6,978 nt of DNA from an uncultured Synechococcus sp. (GCA_937975655.1 CALJTZ010000425.1:1-6978), one strand, 5' to 3'. Shown: positions 1-5,772, numbered from the stretch's first letter. Program-made: numbers and translations. Notes: a model not told the origin generated them from the letters alone.

Positions 1-148
1 CCACCGGCACCAAGGCGGGCTGCTGGGTGATGCCCAACCGCTGCTCGCGCACCAAGATGCCCAGCCGGATCGTGGCCCCCACCACCGGGTACACGAACAG
101 GATCATCAGCACCGGGTGCAGCAGGGCGAACCAGTGGGCAGGCGTCAT
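1..148 (-). CDS. DUF4079-like membrane protein, N-terminal part (runs off window start)
   Basis: Only the first 49 residues are inside the window. They begin MTPAHWFALLHPVLMILFVY and go on to a basic stretch (RLGILVREQRLG). The HPVLM segment followed by a hydrophobic helix and a Tyr-Pro matches my memory of cyanobacterial DUF4079 proteins, which are multi-pass membrane proteins of unknown role. One membrane helix (about residues 7-31) is visible. The ATG lies 4 bases after the stop of cobI on the same strand, so the two are very likely co-transcribed. The family call rests on a short N-terminus; the existence of the gene is more certain than its name. Confidence 0.65.
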   Translation of the reverse strand, partial: MTPAHWFALLHPVLMILFVYPVVGATIRLGILVREQRLGITQQPALVPV

Positions 149-152
149 GGGT

Positions 153-917
153 TCAGGGCAGCACGTCCGGCCAAACCTGCCGAATCAACAGGAGTGAAAA
201 GTAGGGCTGCTCCTCGCCGGGCACCTCGGCCGCCGGCGCCAGCAGCTCGTCGGGCCAGCCCACCCGCTGGGCAAACAACGCCGTTGCCAGCAGGCCCCGC
301 GCCGCCAGGATCGGCCGCACCCAGGCCCAGCGGTGCCCCAGCTTGAGCAGGGCGAGCACCGTGGCGGAGTCCCGGGCGGTGTCCAGCAACGCCTCGAGCT
401 GCGCGGGGGTTTCAGGGGTGGGGCGCACCAGCAGGGCGTCCTGCTGCAGGGCCAAGGGCCAGCGGCCAGCCGCAGCGGCGGCAGCCACCGCCGTGATGCC
501 AGGGATCACCGCCACCGGGCAGGTGGGATGCCGCTCGGCCAGGGCCAACAGGGCATAGGAGGCGCTAGCGAACAGGGAGGCATCGCCCTCGCACAACAGC
601 ACCACCGCCAGGCCGGCCGCCACCTCGGCGGCCAGGGCATCGGCAGCGGCGTGCCAGGCGAGCCGGCGCGGTTCCGCCTCGCTCACCATCGGGAACAGCA
701 ACGGCAGCCGGCGCTGATCGGGGCGAATCCAGGGGGCCGCAATGCGGGCCGCCATGCCCTCCGCCTCCGGTCGCGCCACGGGGTAGGCCACCACCGCCGC
801 CGCCCCGATGCTGCGCACGGCCGCCACGGTGAGCAGGTTGGGATCCCCGGGCCCCACACCCACCAGGGTGAGCCCAGCCTGCGGTGTCGGGGCTCTCAGG
901 GGATCGGCCGAGCTCAC
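153..917 (-). CDS. cobI: Precorrin-2 C20-methyltransferase
   Basis: This 254-residue protein is a SAM-dependent tetrapyrrole methylase that would methylate precorrin-2 at C20 to give precorrin-3A in cytoplasmic corrin (B12) synthesis. Family motifs in order are the N-terminal glycine-rich loop VGVGPGDPNLL (residues 19-29), the AYP segment near 44-46, CEGDASLF (109-116), PGITAVAAAA (139-148), LKLGH (191-195) and the C-terminal PYFSLLLI (238-245). The CEGD motif and PYFS ending favour CobI/CbiL over the related CobJ and CobM. The start used is a GTG at 917-915, since no ATG precedes the glycine-rich loop and the preceding 15 residues look like a flexible leader; no Shine-Dalgarno sequence is evident. 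Cobalt-early versus cobalt-late specificity cannot be read from this sequence. It is followed after 4 bases by the DUF4079-like gene. Confidence 0.92.
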   Translation of the reverse strand: MSSADPLRAPTPQAGLTLVGVGPGDPNLLTVAAVRSIGAAAVVAYPVARPEAEGMAARIAAPWIRPDQRRLPLLFPMVSEAEPRRLAWHAAADALAAEVAAGLAVVLLCEGDASLFASASYALLALAERHPTCPVAVIPGITAVAAAAAAGRWPLALQQDALLVRPTPETPAQLEALLDTARDSATVLALLKLGHRWAWVRPILAARGLLATALFAQRVGWPDELLAPAAEVPGEEQPYFSLLLIRQVWPDVLP

Positions 918-972
918 GCGGGGGTCACTGCAGGCCCCTTTCTAGGGTGGGGCAGCTGTGCGGATCGGCCCG

Positions 973-1521
973 ATGAGTCATCTGCAGATCTTTCCGGCCA
1001 TCGCCGCCGAAGATCCGATTCCCACCCTGGCCAGCAACGATCCCCGTCTGATCGCGGAAGCCCTGGCAGAACGGGGCATCGGCTTCGAGCGCTGGGAAAC
1101 GCCGGTGAACCTGGCGGCCGATGCCGACCCGGCAAGCATCCTGGCCGCCTACGCCAGCGAAATCGGGCGCGTGCAAGCCAGCGGCACCTACCCCACCGTG
1201 GATGCCATCCGGATGACGCCGGAGCACCCTGAGCGGGTGGCCCTGCGCCAGAAATTCCTGGCGGAGCACATCCACGAGGAAGATGAGGTGCGCTTCTTCG
1301 TGGAAGGGCGCGGCCTGTTCTGCCTGCACATCGGCGAGGAGGTGCTGCAGGTGCTCTGTGAGACGGGCGACTGGATCAGCGTGCCCGCCGGCACCAAACA
1401 CTGGTTCGACATGGGCAGTGCCCCGCAGTTCTGCGCGATCCGCTTCTTCGACAACCCGGAGGGCTGGGTGGCCCAGTTCAGCGGCGACAGCATCGCCCAA
1501 CGGTTCCCGCTGCTGGATTGA
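973..1521 (+). CDS. mtnD: Acireductone dioxygenase (methionine salvage)
   Basis: This 182-residue cupin would cleave acireductone with O2. In characterised ARDs the Fe form gives the 2-keto-4-methylthiobutyrate precursor of methionine plus formate, while the Ni form gives an off-pathway product with CO. The metal ligands are all present as H99, H101, E105 (AEHIHEEDEVRFFVEG) and H143 (PAGTKHWFDMG), with the same spacing as His96/His98/Glu102/His140 of Klebsiella ARD. The ending NPEGWVAQFSGDSIAQRFP is also typical. I chose the ATG at 973. A GTG at 958 in the same frame would add five residues (MRIGP) but neither has a clear ribosome binding site. It is divergent from cobI across a 55-bp gap. 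No other methionine-salvage gene is in the window. GC content resembles the core genes rather than the segment that follows. Confidence 0.95.
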   Translation: MSHLQIFPAIAAEDPIPTLASNDPRLIAEALAERGIGFERWETPVNLAADADPASILAAYASEIGRVQASGTYPTVDAIRMTPEHPERVALRQKFLAEHIHEEDEVRFFVEGRGLFCLHIGEEVLQVLCETGDWISVPAGTKHWFDMGSAPQFCAIRFFDNPEGWVAQFSGDSIAQRFPLLD

Positions 1522-1535
1522 GGCGTTTCTGGTGT

Positions 1536-1551
1536 CGCACCACGAGGTGCG
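1536..1551. terminator. Possible weak hairpin after mtnD
   Basis: CGCACC and GGTGCG form a 6-bp perfect stem with a 4-base loop, 15 bases after the mtnD stop and between two convergent genes. There is no T-tract, so this is only a candidate transcription end signal. A second 6-bp pair (CATCAG at 1554-1559 with CTGATG at 1571-1576) follows. Confidence 0.3.
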
Positions 1552-1609
1552 CTCATCAGAACAACACCAGCTGATGGGGCTACTGCTGCAGCGGGCGCAC
1601 GGCAGGAGC

Positions 1610-2483
1610 TCAACGTTGCCATTCCCCCTGCTCCTGCAGCAACACCTTGCCGGCCTGGGTGACTGTGAGCCATCCCTCTTCGCTCACCTCGTAGATCACA
1701 TTTCCGTTCGCAAAGCGATAACCAAGAAACCGGCAAGGCGTCTGACCATCGGCGCACATGTGGTATTCCGTGCTGCCTGTGAGGCTGATCGCTGCGCCCG
1801 TTGCGCGATCCTCACCCCTGTAACTGACCTGCTCACACACCACAGTGCCCTCCGGGCAACGGCGCTGCACCACAACGCGAAAACTGGGGGTGAGCAACTC
1901 CTCACCAGCCGAGGCTTGTGAGGGGGCAGCAACGGAGTCCTGGGATGGCCGATCGGCGCGGCTCAGCAAGCTGCGAAGCAGGGGCTTCAGCCTGCTATCC
2001 GCCTCGCCCGACGAGGACGGGTACTGAAGGTCGCCGATGCGCCACTCACCATCTGAGCGGCGCAGCCAAACCGCAATCGGCATCTCACTGGTACGCCCTG
2101 GCCCCAGCCCTGCCTTCACCAGCAGACGCGCCTTCAACTGATCGCCGCTGGCACGACAATCCACAAGGCGGAAGCTATAGGAGCTGACCTGAGCCCCATT
2201 GAAGGGATCGAAATCCAGAAAAGCCTCTGCCGGGGGCTGCAGACGAAAGGCCGCCTGGAGGTCCTCATAGAGCGCTGGCTCAAACAGGCCCTCCTGCTGC
2301 TTCAAGTGCTCGCGGTAGGCATCCCCCGCACGGAGGACCCAGCTGTAGAGCTGCGTGATGGTCTGGGCCGCCTGCGGCGGGTGTCGACGAGGCACAACCC
2401 AGCACCGTGCTGATGAAGCTGATCAGGGCCAGAACGGTAGGGAGTCCACGGGAAGCCCACGGCGGCATCACGGGTTTGGTCAT
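1610..2483 (-). pseudogene. Two-domain lipoprotein (DUF3828-like N-domain), interrupted by a one-base frameshift
   Basis: The ATG at 2483 opens a frame encoding a lipoprotein signal: a basic start, a hydrophobic core (GLPTVLALISFISTVLGC) and a Cys at residue 30. That frame then loses protein-like character. The mature domain continues in the next frame (QTITQLYSWVLRAGDAYREHL onward) to a stop at 1610. Dropping one base of the GGG run at 2379-2381 joins them as CASST-PPQAAQ and gives about 290 residues. Residues of about 40-155 resemble a DUF3828/NTF2-like fold (DFDPF near 91, AVWLRRSDGEWRIGDLQY ending at 154). A low-complexity linker follows, then a cysteine-paired domain (C209, C216, C243, C250; TPCRFLGYRFANGNVIY). 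The product would be anchored in the envelope; its function is unknown. The body alone could start at a GTG at 2395, but that leaves no secretion signal. It is either a frameshifted allele, a sequencing error or, less likely, +1 recoding at CCC-G. Confidence 0.75.
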
Positions 2484-2496
2484 GAAATCGAGGGTT

Positions 2497-2501
2497 CTCC
2501 T
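2497..2501 (-). promoter_or_regulatory. Shine-Dalgarno AGGAG for the lipoprotein start
   Basis: AGGAG on the minus strand lies 13 bases before the ATG at 2483. The spacing is long for a Shine-Dalgarno sequence, but it supports starting at the signal-peptide frame rather than at the internal GTG of the body frame. Confidence 0.45.
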
Positions 2502-2559
2502 GGTGCGTGGGGATCAGTGGCGCAGGCTCCACCACAGCCGGGCTGCCTTTGACCACGGT

Positions 2560-2790
2560 TCATCCCTTCCGAATCAGCAGCAGGGCAGGGGCCACATGTG
2601 CACGACTGATGATGCGGAGGATGGTGATCATCGGCCACAGCTGGCCTAGCCACGACAAGTCAGCCTCAGGCGCCGGCGGGCGACCAACCACTCCATCCAC
2701 ACCGCCTGCGATACGTGCAGAAGCAATCCTCCAGACATCCGATGACCAGCGAAACTTCGCGATCGACATGATCAGGATCCGAGTGGCCAT
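2560..2790 (-). CDS. Doubtful small hypothetical protein
   Basis: This is an open frame of 76 residues with an ATG directly after an in-frame TGA, so the ATG is its only upstream start. It begins MATRILIMSIAKFRW and ends with a hydrophobic stretch (PMITILRIISRAHVAPALLLIRKG) that could be one membrane helix. There is no Shine-Dalgarno sequence before it and I recognise no family. Codon choice is not obviously wrong for the genome, and it would sit 76 bases upstream of the lipoprotein on the same strand. It could equally be a chance frame or a remnant of a longer gene. Confidence 0.25.
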   Translation of the reverse strand: MATRILIMSIAKFRWSSDVWRIASARIAGGVDGVVGRPPAPEADLSWLGQLWPMITILRIISRAHVAPALLLIRKG

Positions 2791-2920
2791 GGGTCACTGT
2801 GACTGAACCCACCATCGATAATGCTTAGCTTGAGCAAGGCCCCGAGCGCAACGACCCAACCGCGCGATCACACGCCGGCGGCCTTTCATTGATCTGATCA
2901 TCATCACCATTGCCAGCAGC

Positions 2921-3607
2921 ATGTCCGACTCAGACAACCCCAGCCAGAACGAGCAGATCACCAACGCCAATCGGCTCGAGCGCAAGATCGGCCTGACCCT
3001 GGCCCTCTTTGCTGCCGTGCTGGCAGTTGTGGATCTCGGTGCCGGCAAATACGGCGACGACGAGATCATCGGGACCAATGAGAAGGCCAACCTCTATCAG
3101 TGGTATCAGAGCAAGAGCATCAAGCAATCGATCATCGAACAGGAGGCTCAACTGCTCTCTGGCTTACTCAAAGCAGGAGCGGTGACAGCCGATGGCTCCA
3201 GTGCAGTACAACAACAATTGCGGGATGCCCGTGCCAGCATCGCCCGCTACGATGGAGAGAAGCGAGAAATTCTTCTAGGATCCAACGCCGTTGGCCCACA
3301 AGGTCAGACTCTTGAAGTCGATGGCGCCAAGGGTCAGGTCTTCGGCACCAAACCCTGGCAGCAGAAGCTGGCCGTCCTAGGCGAAGCGGGTGACAGCTTC
3401 GATCTGGCCACCCTCTGGCTGCAGATCGCTCTGGTGTTCGGCGCCATCAGCCTGATCATCAACGGCGACAAACTGAAGAAGACCTTCTACTACGCGTTGG
3501 TCGTGGGAGCACTCATCGGCACTGGCTTCGGCGCTCAGGGCTTCCGGATCGCTGTGGGACATCAACCAACCCAAGTTCAGGTCCAAAGCACTACCACCGG
3601 GCGCTAG
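2921..3607 (+). CDS. DUF4337-like membrane protein
   Basis: This 228-residue protein has three predicted membrane segments: residues of about 23-41 (IGLTLALFAAVLAVVDLGAG), 162-181 (LATLWLQIALVFGAISLIIN) and 188-206 (TFYYALVVGALIGTGFGAQG). Between the first two lies a long soluble, helix-forming loop with many Gln, Glu and Lys. The pattern of an N-terminal helix, then a polar stretch with NLYQWYQSKSIKQ (57-69), then two closely spaced C-terminal helices is that of DUF4337 proteins, whose function is not established. The start ATG follows a region without a clear Shine-Dalgarno sequence, but no better in-frame start exists. It is divergent from the frameshifted lipoprotein and convergent with the small lipoprotein downstream. 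Codon choice includes more A/T-ending codons than cobI or aroQ, in line with an acquired segment. Confidence 0.75.
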   Translation: MSDSDNPSQNEQITNANRLERKIGLTLALFAAVLAVVDLGAGKYGDDEIIGTNEKANLYQWYQSKSIKQSIIEQEAQLLSGLLKAGAVTADGSSAVQQQLRDARASIARYDGEKREILLGSNAVGPQGQTLEVDGAKGQVFGTKPWQQKLAVLGEAGDSFDLATLWLQIALVFGAISLIINGDKLKKTFYYALVVGALIGTGFGAQGFRIAVGHQPTQVQVQSTTTGR

Positions 3608-3625
3608 ATCACATCCGGCAAGCTT

Positions 3626-3642
3626 CTTGGCCGCGAGCCAAG
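3626..3642. terminator. Short hairpin just after the DUF4337-like gene
   Basis: CTTGGC and GCCAAG form a 6-bp stem around a 5-base loop, 18 bases past the stop codon. No T-run follows. It is one of three inverted repeats in this 147-bp convergent gap (another is TCCCA-A-TGGGA at 3680-3690). Confidence 0.3.
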
Positions 3643-3703
3643 CGTAGCCACCAGATCCGAACCACTGACCACTCGTTACTCCCAATGGGAATGCCAGTCC
3701 CAG

Positions 3704-3729
3704 CAGACTGCTCGCGTGCGAGCAGTCTG
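3704..3729. terminator. Perfect 12-bp inverted repeat, probable bidirectional terminator
   Basis: CAGACTGCTCGC (3704-3715) is exactly mirrored by GCGAGCAGTCTG (3718-3729) with only GT between, giving 10-11 usable base pairs once a minimal loop opens. It sits between convergent genes (DUF4337-like ending at 3607 and the lipoprotein ending at 3755), the usual place for a shared terminator. Neither strand has a real T-tract after the stem (AATTG on plus), so it is not a textbook intrinsic terminator. A cruciform or protein-binding role is the alternative. Confidence 0.6.
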
Positions 3730-3754
3730 AATTGCACATCAATGCACAGAGAAC

Positions 3755-4186
3755 TCAATTCTTGCGCTGAACAAGATCAATACACGCAGAACTCAGCTCT
3801 TGCACGGCAGCAGCAGCCAACTTACCCGTGCCCTGGCTGATGGCCTTATCGTCCGACTGCTCTTCTAAGATTTTAGCGAAGGCATTGGCCAGATTCTGCA
3901 CCAGAGCCGCTTCATCATCCGCCTTGATTCCAACCTCGATCTTGTCAAGTCTATTCACGATCGATGCCAGTGCATCCAAATAATCCGGATCTGAGAACTT
4001 CTTTTCCTTATCGGCTTTCTCCATACCGTCTGCACCTTGCTTCATCAGTTCCATGACCTCTGGGCACGCGCTTGCGAGCGTGTCACCGGCCGGAGGAACC
4101 GGTGCCGAAGAGTTCGACGCCGAGCCAGCACAGCCTGCCAGGGTCATGATCAAAGCCAATGCAGAAGCAGCTTTAAAGTAAGTCAT
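3755..4186 (-). CDS. Small secreted lipoprotein, unknown function
   Basis: This 143-residue protein starts at the ATG at 4186; a TTG directly before it could add one residue. It has a clear lipoprotein signal: MTYFKAAS, a hydrophobic core and a lipobox LAGC with the acylated Cys at 19. A Ser/Ala/Pro linker (GSASNSSAPVPPAGD) follows. The mature part is helical and rich in Glu, Asp, Lys and Ala, with Cys near residue 41 (ASACPEVMELM) and near 135 (SSACIDLVQRKN), which could form a disulfide bringing the ends of a helical bundle together. I recognise no family. It lies 30 bases downstream of the 53-residue cysteine-rich ORF on the same strand and may share its transcript. The gene is visibly less GC-rich than the flanking core genes, suggesting acquisition. 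Confidence 0.75.
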   Translation of the reverse strand: MTYFKAASALALIMTLAGCAGSASNSSAPVPPAGDTLASACPEVMELMKQGADGMEKADKEKKFSDPDYLDALASIVNRLDKIEVGIKADDEAALVQNLANAFAKILEEQSDDKAISQGTGKLAAAAVQELSSACIDLVQRKN

Positions 4187-4216
4187 CAAATCGAGATTGA
4201 GGGATTTTCCAGACTT

Positions 4217-4378
4217 TTAGGCTAGCACCTTGTGGCATTCTTCACCAGAAACAACGCAGATCTCGGCACCCCAACCTGGGGCCATCTCGATGTGGTGGAC
4301 AGTGGGCAGGACCTCGCGGCAATGAGTGCAGAGGCAGTGAGGAACTGCTCCTTGCAGTTGATCAGTCAATGACGACAT
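4217..4378 (-). CDS. 53-residue cysteine-rich small protein, possible metal binder
   Basis: This short ORF begins at ATG 4378, immediately after an in-frame TGA, and ends with TAA at 4217. The protein starts MSSLTDQLQGAVPHCLCTHC and ends with EICVVSGEECHKVLA. Cysteines at 15, 17, 20, 41 and 48, with His at 14, 19, 28, 29 and 49, form two clusters (HCLCTHC and CVVSGEECH) separated by about 20 residues. That is the layout of a small zinc-ribbon-like fold. The N-terminal polar helix, a compact Pro-Gly-Trp-Gly turn (34-37) and reasonable codon choice argue that it is real, but there is no clear Shine-Dalgarno sequence. It sits between miaE and the small lipoprotein on the same strand, 30 bases from the latter. 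I do not recognise a named family; the metal-binding idea is inference. Confidence 0.5.
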   Translation of the reverse strand: MSSLTDQLQGAVPHCLCTHCREVLPTVHHIEMAPGWGAEICVVSGEECHKVLA

Positions 4379-4608
4379 TCACGGTTGTAGTAGCCGTCGA
4401 TCCAGAAGACCAGATACCGCCAGCCACTGCTGGCACGGATGCGATCAGGAGAAACCACTCGTCGGCGGCAGCTGCTCATTCGCAACGTGCAATGCCAGCA
4501 GCCTGAAATAATCCTTTTCCCTTCTGAACGCTCAGTTCTGCTTGCGGAGCTGGACCAGTTCAGCCACCTGGTCTTGGTCTGATCCATTGTCGATGAACAG
4601 TCTGAGGG
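4379..4608 (-). other. 230-bp stretch with coding-like scraps after miaE
   Basis: No intact gene is evident. Directly overlapping the miaE stop (ATGA at 4612-4609), a 26-codon ORF runs to 4532 and reads MTLRLFIDNGSDQDQVAELV plus LRKQN. Past its TGA the same frame continues with protein-like text (REKDYFRLLALHVANEQLPP) to another stop near 4455. A different frame then reads SPDRIRASSGWRYLVFWID and ends near 4366. Switching of coding-like text between frames suggests a decayed gene, though each piece is too short to prove it. The 26-codon ORF could also be a real small peptide translated by coupling to miaE. Confidence 0.35.
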
Positions 4609-5271
4609 TCATGGCGTGACTCCAATCGACTGGTCCACGAAATCGGGGCACCCCCCGCCCAGCTCCACCCCCACCGAGTGCATGCGCACTTGCTCGGGAC
4701 TCTCTAAGACCCCAGTCAAAGCCTGGGTTTCCACTTGCGCCAGCTCCTGCAGCCGCGCCACGGTGGCCTCGCGCCCATAGCGCTCTTCGCACAGCAGCCA
4801 ATAAAGACCGAAGTGCCGGGCTTCGCTGGCCAGCAGTTCGGCGTAGAGATCGCGCAGCTCCTCCTCCTGGCTGTGGGCTGCCAGCAGCGCCATGCGTTCA
4901 TGGCTGCGGGCCTCGATCAAGCCGGCCACCAGGAAGGAATCCAGCCTGCGGTGGGGCTCCCCCTTGCGCACCGCCGCCGTGAGCTGAGCGCCATACCCGG
5001 GCGCGGGCAACGGCCTGAGAGCCATGCCGCGCCGCTGAAGCAGCTGCAGCACCAGCTCGAAGTGCTCCAGCTCCTCTCGGGCCAGCGGGCTGAGCACCGC
5101 CCCCAATTCTTCATCAGAGGGGTAGCGAAACATCAGCTGCAGGGCCACACCAGCCGCCTTGCGCTCGCAGTGGGCGTGATCGATCAGCACCAGGTCCGGC
5201 CGGGCCTTGGCCTGCTCGAGCCAGCTGGCGCTGCTGGGGGCCGCCAGCCACTTCACTCGGGCGGTACTCAT
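4609..5271 (-). CDS. miaE: tRNA-(ms2io6A)-hydroxylase
   Basis: This 220-residue ferritin-like diiron enzyme would hydroxylate the isopentenyl group of ms2i6A at position 37 of tRNAs that read codons starting with U. The likely iron ligands are all present: E36 (DHAHCERKAA), E67 and H70 (REELEHFELV), E120 (LIEARSHERM), and E150 and H153 (ASEARHFGLYW), which gives the two ExxH motifs of the family. The ATG at 5271 overlaps the aroQ stop as ATGA, so translation is probably coupled. Residues after VRMHS (about 196-199) read VGVELGGGCPDFVDQSIGVTP. From memory, picocyanobacterial MiaE proteins end close to that RMHS, so this roughly 20-residue tail may be read into foreign sequence where the original stop was lost. 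GC content falls at the same place. Confidence 0.93.
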   Translation of the reverse strand: MSTARVKWLAAPSSASWLEQAKARPDLVLIDHAHCERKAAGVALQLMFRYPSDEELGAVLSPLAREELEHFELVLQLLQRRGMALRPLPAPGYGAQLTAAVRKGEPHRRLDSFLVAGLIEARSHERMALLAAHSQEEELRDLYAELLASEARHFGLYWLLCEERYGREATVARLQELAQVETQALTGVLESPEQVRMHSVGVELGGGCPDFVDQSIGVTP

Positions 5272-5714
5272 GCCGGGGCCTGGTCGCGCAGGTGGGTCAC
5301 CAGCCCCTGAAGGGCCAGGCTGTAGCTGGTGGGGCCGAAGCCACAGATCACGCCCACGGCCCTGTCGGCCAGAAAGGAGTGGTGCCTAAAAGGCTCGCGG
5401 GCGTGCACGTTGCTCAGGTGCAGCTCCACATAGGGAATGGCCACCCCCAGCAGGGCGTCGCGCAGGGCGACGGACGTGTGGGTGAACGCGCCGGCATTGA
5501 TCAGGATGCCGTCCGCGGCAGCGCGGGCCGCATGGATGCGGTCCACCAGGGCGCCTTCATGATTGCTCTGGAAGCACTCCATCTCCACCCCTAGGGCTCG
5601 GGCCCGCTCCGCCAGGGCCGCCTCGATCTGGGCCAGGGTCTGGGCGCCGTAGAGCCCGGGCTCCCGCAGGCCCAGGAGGTTGAGGTTGGGGCCGTTGAGC
5701 AGCAGCACGCGCAT
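5268..5714 (-). CDS. aroQ: 3-dehydroquinate dehydratase, type II
   Basis: This 148-residue protein matches the usual length of type II dehydroquinases, which form dodecamers and convert 3-dehydroquinate to 3-dehydroshikimate in the cytoplasmic shikimate pathway. It starts MRVLLLNGPNLNLLGLREPG. The catalytic loop Arg17 and Tyr22 (REPGLYG), the substrate-binding LINAGAFTHTS (71-81), the general acid His99 (VELHLSNVHARE) and Arg110 (PFRHHS) are all present. I chose the ATG at 5714 because the family begins right at the MRVLLLNGPN strand. The frame stays open upstream to about 5918 and across the tRNA-Tyr, which cannot be coding. The stop overlaps the miaE ATG. Just before the start lies a 12-bp direct repeat (listed separately). 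The promoter should lie in the 137 bp shared with the divergent tRNA genes. Confidence 0.95.
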   Translation of the reverse strand: MRVLLLNGPNLNLLGLREPGLYGAQTLAQIEAALAERARALGVEMECFQSNHEGALVDRIHAARAAADGILINAGAFTHTSVALRDALLGVAIPYVELHLSNVHAREPFRHHSFLADRAVGVICGFGPTSYSLALQGLVTHLRDQAPA

Positions 5715-5716
5715 GG

Positions 5717-5746
5717 ATTGCACCGGCGGAAGGCATTGCACCGGCG
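5717..5746. repeat. Two direct copies of ATTGCACCGGCG before aroQ
   Basis: ATTGCACCGGCG occurs at 5717-5728 and again at 5735-5746, 18 bases apart start to start, immediately upstream of the aroQ ATG. The 18-base units also share some of their spacer. It occupies the position of the ribosome binding site and leader, and neither copy contains a Shine-Dalgarno sequence. It could be a tandem slip, part of a formerly translated leader (18 bases is six codons) or a regulatory site. Confidence 0.7.
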
Positions 5747-5766
5747 AACCGGACGCCACTGCGGTG

Positions 5767-5772
5767 ATCGTA
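5767..5772 (-). promoter_or_regulatory. Possible -10 element for aroQ-miaE
   Basis: TACGAT on the minus strand, 53 bases before the aroQ ATG, matches four of six -10 bases. No -35 element is evident at the expected distance, so this is weak. Confidence 0.2.

Larger units (their letters stand above)
2484..2920. other. 437-bp stretch without a confident gene
   Basis: This stretch separates the divergent lipoprotein and DUF4337-like genes and should hold both promoters, but I see no convincing -35/-10 pair. It contains one doubtful 76-codon minus-strand ORF (listed separately). A short near-palindrome GTCAC-T-GTGAC lies at 2793-2803, and there is a TGATC-rich patch around 2889-2905. Composition is less GC-rich than in cobI or aroQ. 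Open frames on the plus strand here look like noise. Confidence 0.4.

Noticed and set aside
333..1232. Long plus-strand open frame of 299 codons across cobI and into mtnD
   Set aside because: It is antisense to cobI and out of frame with mtnD, and its translation is rich in Gly, Arg, His and Gln, as expected for a shadow frame in GC-rich DNA.
925..1500. Minus-strand open frame opposite mtnD
   Set aside because: mtnD on the plus strand has all its catalytic residues. The antisense frame shows no family features.
2507..2806. Plus-strand 99-codon frame considered as a transposase remnant
   Set aside because: No transposase motif or terminal inverted repeats are seen, and the text is not protein-like over most of its length.
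2794..3090. Minus-strand open frame overlapping the start of the DUF4337-like gene
   Set aside because: It has Arg/Ser-rich shadow composition, while the plus-strand protein has coherent membrane helices.
4369..4506. Plus-strand 45-codon frame starting MTTFTVVVAVDPEDQIPPAT
   Set aside because: It has no ribosome binding site, its second half is Ala/His/Ser noise, and it conflicts with the better supported minus-strand cysteine-rich ORF at its start.
4735..5310. Plus-strand open frame opposite miaE
   Set aside because: It is antisense to a gene with intact diiron ligands and carries Gln/His-rich shadow text.
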